Origin: Bolinopsis microptera
Lineage: Eukaryota > Ctenophora > Tentaculata > Lobata > Bolinopsidae
Assembly: GCF_026151205.1 (NCBI RefSeq)
Contig: NC_087077.1
Location: 11,816,983-11,880,982 of the forward strand
Reading direction: 5' to 3'
Length of the DNA: 64,000 bases
Shown here: piece by piece, positions 57,278 through 64,000 of the stretch
Layout: each line of letters begins with the position of its first letter
How positions within the stretch are numbered: position 1 is the stretch's first letter
Made by a program: the position numbers and the translations under genes
The notes under the pieces: generated by a model
What the model was told of the DNA's origin: nothing
What the model saw: only the letters and a program-made list of their open reading frames with translations
Databases searched by the model: none

Positions 57278-57410
57278 TTTTGAGACTACAGTGACTACAG
57301 TAATACTTCTGATAATGAGGATAAAGGAGAGAGGGACTAAATTTGTGACTACGGTCTATTGTACAACGCAGGAAATATTTGATGGGAGTGGGCGACCACA
57401 GTGGTATCAC
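57278..57410. repeat. duplicated piece of exon 9 in the 3' UTR
   Basis: GACTACAGTGACTACAGTAA..GATAATGAGGATAAAGGAGAG repeats the acidic-tail coding sequence just after the stop, and ACGCAGGAAATATTTGATGGGAGTGGGCGACCACAGT (split blocks near 57365-57402) repeats the connecting-region codons. Both are decayed and downstream of the stop. Confidence 0.85.
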
Positions 57411-57674
57411 GTGATGCCCATATAAGGTAGTGGCGACTGTACTCTGTACTCTGTACTCTGCAATGGTTTTGATAGTGAGGGAAATAATTGTGGTCAGTTT
57501 AAATTCGGGAATGTAGTGGTGTTACCATGGTAACGAAAGCTTGAGGGCAATGACTATGTAATAATGTATAGCCTTTAAATGAAATTATAACGATATATAT
57601 TTAGATTTTAACATGAGAATTTATTAAGCAAATTTATATTAATACACGTCAATTTGTATATGTTAAATTTCTAT

Positions 57675-57680
57675 AATAAA
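57675..57680 (+). promoter_or_regulatory. candidate polyadenylation signal of WAVE
   Basis: AATAAA about 400 bp after the stop codon, in AT-rich sequence. Not proven; it is the first canonical hexamer I noticed downstream. Confidence 0.5.
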
Positions 57681-57699
57681 ATATTTGAATCACTTTTAT

Positions 57700-58236
57700 T
57701 GCACGTCATCGTCAGTTGAAACTAGCTGTACTGCAGATTAACCTGAATCTTGTGGTCACAAAAACACGATGTTAAATACATTTGTACACACAATGCTGAC
57801 AGCTTTTCATCAGACTACTATATATGTAACACTACTGCCACGTCAAGTATAGGGAGGGCATGATTTAATGGTACATCTGGCTTCATGCCAGGGAATTATA
57901 TTCGAGTGGACTGAGCACTTACGCGGGAAAGTAATTATAAAGTTTTTGTGGGAGAAACTTGTGCCTAGTTTTTTAAAAAGTCCGGGCTAGAGGCTTAAAT
58001 AGTTTACATTTTTTCAAGTCATTGATTGACGCTATTTATCACACAGATTGTGAAGATTTATTGTAGTTTTAAAAGAAAAATTCTTAACATTTTATCTTTT
58101 TTAGATCTAAAGTTTAATTCAAATTTCAAATTGATTGTACCCATTGGAGTAAAAATTATATCACTTCTTCATGATATTTTTTGTTTCTTTTTGTCGGGCT
58201 GAAAAAAAGAAATGGTTTACAAATGAAGACTTCTTA
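57700..58236. other. intergenic, no gene recognised
   Basis: AT-rich, no repeat or domain seen. Confidence 0.45.
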
Positions 58237-58399
58237 GGGGTCGTTCACATATTACGTAATCAATATTTTGGCAATTTTTACCCCCTTCCATAATCAACCG
58301 TAATCAAGACCCAACCCCCCCCCCCCCCCCCCCCCCCGTAATCAACCGTAAGCATTTGGAAACCCCCCTCAGCTGATTACGTAATATGTGAACGACCCC
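58237..58399. mobile_element. Harbinger-type MITE, 163 bp
   Basis: GGGGTCGTTCACATATTACG at both ends in inverse, TTA target duplication (58234-58236, 58400-58402). The interior has a C-run and repeated CGTAATCAACCGTAA. A 3-bp TWA duplication is typical of PIF/Harbinger. Confidence 0.85.
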
Positions 58400-58429
58400 T
58401 TAATGTATCTCATTATTCTAGGTGTGACC

Positions 58430-58498
58430 TGTTACCTGGCAATCTGGTAACCTGTTGCCTGGCAACCTGGTAACCTGTTACCTGGTAACCTAGTGTTA
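58430..58498. repeat. short tandem repeat GTTACCTGGCAACCTGGTAACCT
   Basis: Irregular copies of CTGTTRCCTGGYAACCTGGTAAC. Confidence 0.8.
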
Positions 58499-58499
58499 A

Positions 58500-59750
58500 T
58501 GATTATCATCATTATCAACTGCAAGATCAAATCAAATGATGACATGACACAAACATCGTCATCATAAATATAAAATTTTAGGTTAACTAACTATACTAGT
58601 TCCACTCTATATTTAAGTTAATTAAACGTTTACAGAAAAACAATTGTAATATAAGTTTTCAAGTAATTGTCAAGGAGGTGGTCCCCAGATTGTGTAATTA
58701 CCGTGAATATTTCTACTTCTAACCTTCTTGATAGGTTTAATACTCATTACTCAATAGGTAAGTTCGGCACTTCATACTTAAGCTGTGTAATATGAGCTCA
58801 ATTTTAATGAATCGAAGGCTTTTTTAGTAGCTTGAATAATCTAAATTACTTATTTTGATATTAAAAAGACAGGGTCATTGTACTTCAATAGATCGCCCAA
58901 CTGGATATTCCAGTCTAATTCAGTAAAATTGAAATGATTTAACGTCACTAATCACTACTGTCTATAGTGTCATACAGTCGTATGTCGGTAATACTACCTC
59001 AAATCTCCCTAAGATTCTCTAATCATAAGAGTCTGAGGGGCCTGAGGTGCTGATCTTCACTTTTTCAGTAACCCTAAGCCACTCTGTGCCGAGGCACTAT
59101 ATAACTATATAAGCTGTAGGGGGGTAAGTCCTACGAGCCAGAGTGTGTATCACCAGCCGAAGCTGTACCAAATCACAGCTTGATAACTGGCCGACTTGCA
59201 TCCGACCGGAGAATGCCCGGGTTTTTAGTGCATACTATTGTTTAAATGTAAGCTTTTCATTGGAATGACGCGGTTCTAACATAACTGTGTTTGAATGTAA
59301 TTTTGTAGGATCGTGAGAATATGTTTGTGACAAATTAATGATCCCGTGCATCGCTTTTAAACCTTATGTCATTTAGTTCTATCAATCGGTCATTTTAAAT
59401 GCTCTAATGACAGGTGTTACATGTTTGAACAAGGCTATAACCCCACATTTTAAGTGTACAGATGAATCACTTTCAGGAAGCGGCGATATGTTTAAACGCA
59501 CACTTCTCGGCGCCAACTTCATATGTGTGCGCGCGCGCGCGCGCAGAGCTGCCAAATTGCACGCATCATATACACGATATTTCACGGTGGAAAATATCAA
59601 CTTAATAACACCAGAATGTCTGTGTGTCTGTGTGTCCGAACGGTTATACAAAAAAACGGTAATAGTTACGGGACTGGTTTTTTTCGGTATAGTGCTGACA
59701 AAACTCTGACGAAGCCCATAAGCAAATTTATAAAAATCGGCCGGTGGTAA
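58500..59750. other. intergenic, no gene recognised
   Basis: Overlapping frames at 59382-59762 come from both strands and include a (GC)n run at 59527-59543; no domain recognised. Confidence 0.4.
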
Positions 59751-60229
59751 GGGGTCGTTCACATATTACGTAATCAATATTTTAGCAATTTTTACCCCCT
59801 CCCCCCTGCCGTAATCAACCGTAATCAACACCCAAACCCCCCCCCTCCTGACAGCAATATTACGTAATCATGGCCTGACCCCCCCCTTTTTTTTCCCTAG
59901 AAAACACTTTTCTCTACGTTTCATGCTACCCTGATCATGCTATCATGATGAGCCGAAATCATTGTTATGATATCCGGCCAAGCACCTTCTAAACTACTTA
60001 CTATTATATCCGGATATTCGATCAATTTCTAAATTTTATCACTATCAGAGTGAAATTGAGTGGAATTTGAATTAAAATATTGTCAAATTGTTATTATTCT
60101 AGAGGGTAAAAAAGAAAAGTTTGACGTAATCAACGACCGAAACCCCCCCCCCCCCCCCCCGTAATCAACCGTAAGAATTTGGAAACCCCCCTCCCCCCTC
60201 GGCTGATTACGTAATATATGAACGACCCC
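59751..60229. mobile_element. Harbinger-type MITE, 479 bp
   Basis: Same termini as 58237-58399, TAA target duplication (59748-59750, 60230-60232). It has an extra about 300 bp core and a partial second terminus inside, so it may be a nested or composite copy. Confidence 0.82.
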
Positions 60230-60508
60230 TAAGTGGTTTAATTGATGATTTTGTTCCAGAAATGTGACATAAATGGATGGGAGAGAGAACGAGGAGGATA
60301 GCATGTACCGTAATTAGTTTAGCCCCACGTAATACTATAAGCTTAGAGCTCACTCTTGCGGCCGGTTTGTTTCATCTGTAGGGAGATTTCATACTTTCAT
60401 AAGACAGCGTTATGCGTGATATCAAATATATAATGCGGTTGTATACTTTTACATTGCAACTGTGACAGTAAAGTCCCGGCCGAAGGCACGGGTTACACTA
60501 GTAATACA

Positions 60509-60682
60509 ATAATACCTTGGCTGCTTCGGGCCGCTCGTGATAATTCCCGACAGCTTGCTGGAGGGAATTTGCGGCCCAAAGCAGCCAAGGTACCTTCCGG
60601 GAATTATATCCACTAAAAGTCTCGGACACTAAGAGCTGATAATTTGCACATTTTTCCCGCAAGAGAAGCCAAGGTATTATCA
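60509..60682. mobile_element. small TIR element, about 170 bp
   Basis: ATAATACCTTGGCT at the left and its inverse near 60670-60682. An internal hairpin GGCTGCTTCGGGCCGC .. GCGGCCCAAAGCAGCC spans 60517-60588. Confidence 0.6.
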
Positions 60683-60699
60683 GCATAGACTCAGACTGG

Positions 60700-61320
60700 C
60701 TGGCGGCAAGTTGTAAAACAAATAACACTGGCGTTCTATATATTAGACACTATATTGTATCATGCGCATGTATCGGATTACACCCCTTCCAATTTGAACC
60801 GGAAAATATCATATATACTATACATACCATAGATTTCTCACTCCGTTACGTCCGTTACGTCAGTGCAGTAGATGAATTCAAAAATTTGTAACCAAATGGG
60901 GACAAATTATAAACATGATTTTGGGTGGTTTTTTAATCTCCAACTTCTATTTAACAGGTATTTAAACTTAGTTGCTACAGTAGTACTGCTATTATGATCC
61001 CTCATGATTGTTTTTAACAAAATTTGTTCATGATATGAAAAAATGAACGATCAAATCGACGACAATAAAGAGGGACCACTGTTGGTGGTCCATTATTAAC
61101 TCTTTCCGACCAATTTTGAACCATTCTGTGTGTTCTTTTTATTATTACTATTTGTCCCCTGGTTCCAACTTGGTTCCAATTCCAAAAATCCGGATTCATC
61201 AACTCCGTCCGTGACATCCCACTCCCAGCAATACAAGCAGTTTTACAGATTTTAGTCAGCTAAGTAAATTTACCCACAATGCACAATGCGCATGAGATAA
61301 ACGAGAACCGCTACGATTGT
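60700..61320. other. intergenic, no gene recognised
   Basis: No repeat or coding signal that I can support. Confidence 0.4.
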
Positions 61321-61324
61321 TACC

Positions 61325-61694
61325 GGATGATAATTAATCACTCTACACTCGACTGTCACGTGACTTTTTCAACCCGTTCTCTAGCTGGCCCTGAACGACT
61401 ATTTGAAACCCTAACCCTCTAATTTGATCCCGACCCTAACCCTAACCCAATCCTTAACAAAAGCATATGCTGAAACCCTAACCCTAACGAGAAATTAGAC
61501 TTACTTTCTTATTCGGTCATATCACGTGATCGAGGCAGTTTTTCGCCAATATCTCGTCAGGGGAGCATTTTAACCCTATGTCATGGGGGTGATTCGGAAT
61601 CAGCGTCCGAAAATAAATCGATTGAAGTTGGTTTCAACTGTCGAGGGCCATTTTAGAACAATCCCGAAGATCGACTGTAGAGTGATTTAGCACG
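61325..61694. mobile_element. 370-bp element with telomere-like core, second copy (family F)
   Basis: Inverse orientation to 24608-24977 and exactly the same length by my count. Contains CCCTAACCCTCTAA and CCCTAACCCTAACCC. The interior matches except for scattered changes; no clear target duplication here. Confidence 0.82.
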
Positions 61695-61834
61695 AATACC
61701 ATGAATAGTGGTTTTGTTGTTGTTGTGAATTATGTACCATATACCAGGAATACCAGGAAATGAGCCGTGTTATACGTATAATTATTAATATTATTGAGTG
61801 CAACTTTTCTGTCATTTCTTTTTGTGCTCTCTGT

Positions 61835-61879
61835 GTTTCGTGCGGCGCGCGAAAAGTGGCATGCAACGTATGTCAAGTA
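61835..61879. mobile_element. GC-rich MITE family C, truncated
   Basis: Only the end GGCGCGCGAAAAGTGGCATG.. ACGTATGTCAA is kept; the TTGATACATG end is missing. Confidence 0.65.
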
Positions 61880-61947
61880 TATTCTTTCGTGGTATTTGAT
61901 TATCTTACGTTGTAAAGTTAATAAAAAATTAATTCCAGATCTTCATG

Positions 61948-62010
61948 CATCGATTGAAGTCGGTTTCAACTGTCGGGGGCCATTTTAGAACTGTAGAGTG
62001 ATTTAGCACG
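61948..62010. repeat. fragment of family F
   Basis: Matches one end of the 370-bp element, ending CTGTAGAGTGATTTAGCACG, with an internal deletion. Confidence 0.7.
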
Positions 62011-62156
62011 CTCGGTAATAACAAGTCTTAGCAGCATATTTGTTTGAGAGATATCACAAAGTCATCATGAACCAGGCATTTGTGAATATATGGTCTTTTG
62101 AGTAAAACATTCCACAAGTATTTAAATCAATGTTTTCTTGTCGTCCACCAACCAAA

Positions 62157-62240
62157 ACGGATTAAACGGATTAAACGGATTAAACGGATTAAACGGATTA
62201 AACGGATTAAACGGATTAAACGGATTAAACGGATTAAACG
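62157..62240. repeat. 9-bp minisatellite GGATTAAAC
   Basis: Nine copies, in frame with the following open frame, where it codes Arg-Ile-Lys repeats. Probably not translated. Confidence 0.93.
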
Positions 62241-62247
62241 ATTCAAA

Positions 62248-62547
62248 AGTCAAATTACAATGGTAATGTCTGACCAGATATTAAAAAAATTAAATTTACC
62301 CAAAAGTCATAAAGTATATATATATTTTAGTACCATAGCCTCCTATAATTCCTCACTTAGTAAGCACCTTTCTGTCATTATAGTAGACGCTTTAGTATTT
62401 GAGCCTAATATTAGTAAAGCAGACAAAGAAAAGGCTATGGAAGCTAGAGAGGGGTTCTACCAGACCCAATTGAAAACCCTTGAACGGTTTGGGGGTATGA
62501 ACACCCTTGATAGTAACCATATACTTTTTAAATCTGCCGGAGCTTAG
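62248..62547 (+). pseudogene. C-terminal retroelement-like fragment
   Basis: About 95 codons, stop at 62547, with EAREGFYQTQLKTLERFGGM near the end. This resembles the ERxFYxxxLKTxxPxGxN ending of some retroelement proteins with GIY-YIG-like nuclease tails. No catalytic motif is seen, and no start other than ATG at 62260. The assignment is tentative. Confidence 0.35.
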
Positions 62548-62549
62548 TT

Positions 62550-63705
62550 TTAGTTTTAGTATATTTTGTAGATTTTATTTAGTTATACCATTATTCCAGA
62601 GACGTGCATACTACATTTTTTACTTTAGTATTAATTTTACAGGTTTTTTGTTGTGATTTTAAGTGATTTTCCGAGAATCAGTTATCAATATTTAGATAAG
62701 AGATAAGATAAGAGTGCATTTTTAACGGCTTTCAGTTTCTTTTTTAAATTTCAGTTCATCAGATTTTCCCACTGCTTTTAGTTTGTATTTATTCTCAATT
62801 GTATATGATTCGTATTTGTTGTACCTTATCGGACCTTATTTGGACGGACATTAAATGAACGGACATAATTATGAACGGACATTAATATGAACGCTAGAAG
62901 GCACTCAAAACCATCAAAAATCCGATTTTTTTTAAAAAACGGTTTTTTATTCCAGAAAATGATTTTTAAAACCATTTTTTATACAGTAAGTAAGAAAAAC
63001 ATTCGTTAAGCAGTAAAAATGTTAAAAGATGTGTACATGATCAGTGTTTAATATCGCATATCATCTTCATCATAAATGGGTTTTCGTGCATGAAATAGTT
63101 CAACGTTAAAAAATTAACCTTTAAAGTTAACCAACGTTGGCCTATAAGTATAAAACGTTTAAGAACTTTTCATTCACAATATAAAATTAAATACAACGTT
63201 AAAACGCTGTTCAATTTTAAACGTTGCTCATATCAATTGGTTAATCTTTTTGGGCGTTGGTGCAGGTGTAATGTTTTTTATCCCAGTTTCAACGTCTTTT
63301 CAGTTTCAACGAGTTAGCTAGAAACTTGATCTCTATTTCCAGACTTTCATAATGATCATTAGGCTTACAACAGCTGGAATAAAAATTAAAATAGGTTAAC
63401 CTTCTTTCTGGCTCACTTGTGGGCTGCTTCAGAAGGCTATACTATATATAACTGTCTAATTGAATAATTGGAAGAGAACTCCATCAGGCCTAGCTGAACC
63501 AAGCGGGGAGCTGATAGTGATACACCTTTCACAAGCAAGAGCCACTTTGGTCTACTTGCTGTGAGGTGTCTCAGCTACGCCTACATGGGTTGGGGGTCCC
63601 CCCTTTTCTTTTCTTTTTGGCTTTGCTGTTTTGTCTGCACTGATCACCATTATTTGGGACTCGACATGATTTAGTGTTTTACAGTGTGGGAGCTTGGGAG
63701 TAAAT
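62550..63705. other. intergenic, no gene recognised
   Basis: AT-rich. Three copies of GAACGGACATWA lie near 62842-62885, a word also found at 26524-26578 in inverted pairs. AACGTTAAA-like words cluster at 63100-63250 without a clear unit. Confidence 0.4.
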
Positions 63706-63708
63706 CGT

Positions 63709-63752
63709 TTGATACATGTTTCGCGCGCGAAAAGTGGCATGCAACGTATGTC
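63709..63752. mobile_element. GC-rich mini-MITE family C, 44 bp
   Basis: TTGATACATGTTTCGCGCGC joined directly to AAAAGTGGCATGCAACGTATGTCA: the two termini with nothing between. No matching target duplication is left. Confidence 0.75.
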
Positions 63753-64000
63753 ATTGTCAATAACTCTAAGAGGGAATATCTTCGATAAGATTTGCAAGGG
63801 TTTTGCTTGACCGTCCTTTTTCCAATTCCCGCTCTCATTAGCGATTCGTCAAGAGCGCTTTTTCCATGGGATTTATTTTCGTTGACTTACATATTGCGTA
63901 GTCTGAACTCTAATATCATTATGGTAATTTAATTTCCCGAAGCTGCAAGATTTTGCAATTTTTAATTCCCGGGTGCAGATACAGACATAAAATATAATTA

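Noticed and set aside
59020-59220. tRNA-derived SINE
   Set aside because: I looked for A and B box words and a cloverleaf and could not support either.
59382-59762. 126-codon minus frame overlapping a 100-codon plus frame
   Set aside because: Contains a GC dinucleotide run and MITE sequence at the end, no domain, and no splice-consistent neighbours.

Overview
This window looks like nuclear DNA of an animal, probably an early-branching or other invertebrate metazoan. It is AT-rich, its one convincing gene is split into nine exons by GT..AG introns, that gene is a WAVE/SCAR actin nucleation-promoting factor, and several LINE, Helitron, Harbinger-, mariner- and MITE-type elements surround it. 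Nothing prokaryotic is present (no operons, no long ORFs). The species cannot be named from sequence alone, and most long reading frames here are chance frames in repeats.

Layout. 0-3.7 kb: an indel-broken remnant resembling a family 31 beta-1,3-galactosyltransferase, beside a direct duplication of unknown origin. 3.9-9.05 kb: nested repeats with inverted termini around a 3.3-kb purine-only (GGA-rich) satellite. 3.7-25.74 kb and 39.24-50.77 kb are the two arms of a large inverted duplication. Both arms carry the first four WAVE exons; only the right arm runs on into the rest of the gene. Each arm has its own insertions, so the other arm often serves as the empty site. Left-only: two 3.3-kb foldback elements (10.3-16.9 kb), a 318-bp Helitron-like element, and a 370-bp element with telomere-like repeats. 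Right-only: a LINE piece in WAVE intron 1, a mariner-like MITE, a 1.55-kb element, and several tiny GC-rich MITEs. 25.7-39.2 kb (spacer): tandemly repeated, decayed cysteine-rich exons, a degenerate satellite, a decayed LINE and a near-perfect 232-bp hairpin element.

46.43-57.28 kb: the complete WAVE/SCAR gene on the + strand. Nine exons join in phase to 1,473 coding bases (490 codons plus stop) and give, in order, the WAVE homology domain, a basic region, a proline-rich region, a WH2 motif and a connecting/acidic tail ending in Trp-Asp. Minisatellites at its exon borders copy the splice donors of exons 6 and 8 many times; the exon 8 array is in frame. 57.3-64 kb: no convincing gene, but several Harbinger-type MITEs and other repeats.

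Most striking: a set of very small GC-rich MITE families sharing TTG/TTA termini and mostly exact 8-bp target duplications, with a 1.55-kb relative; the iterated splice donors in WAVE; and the twin foldback elements with a solo-site history visible in the other arm.
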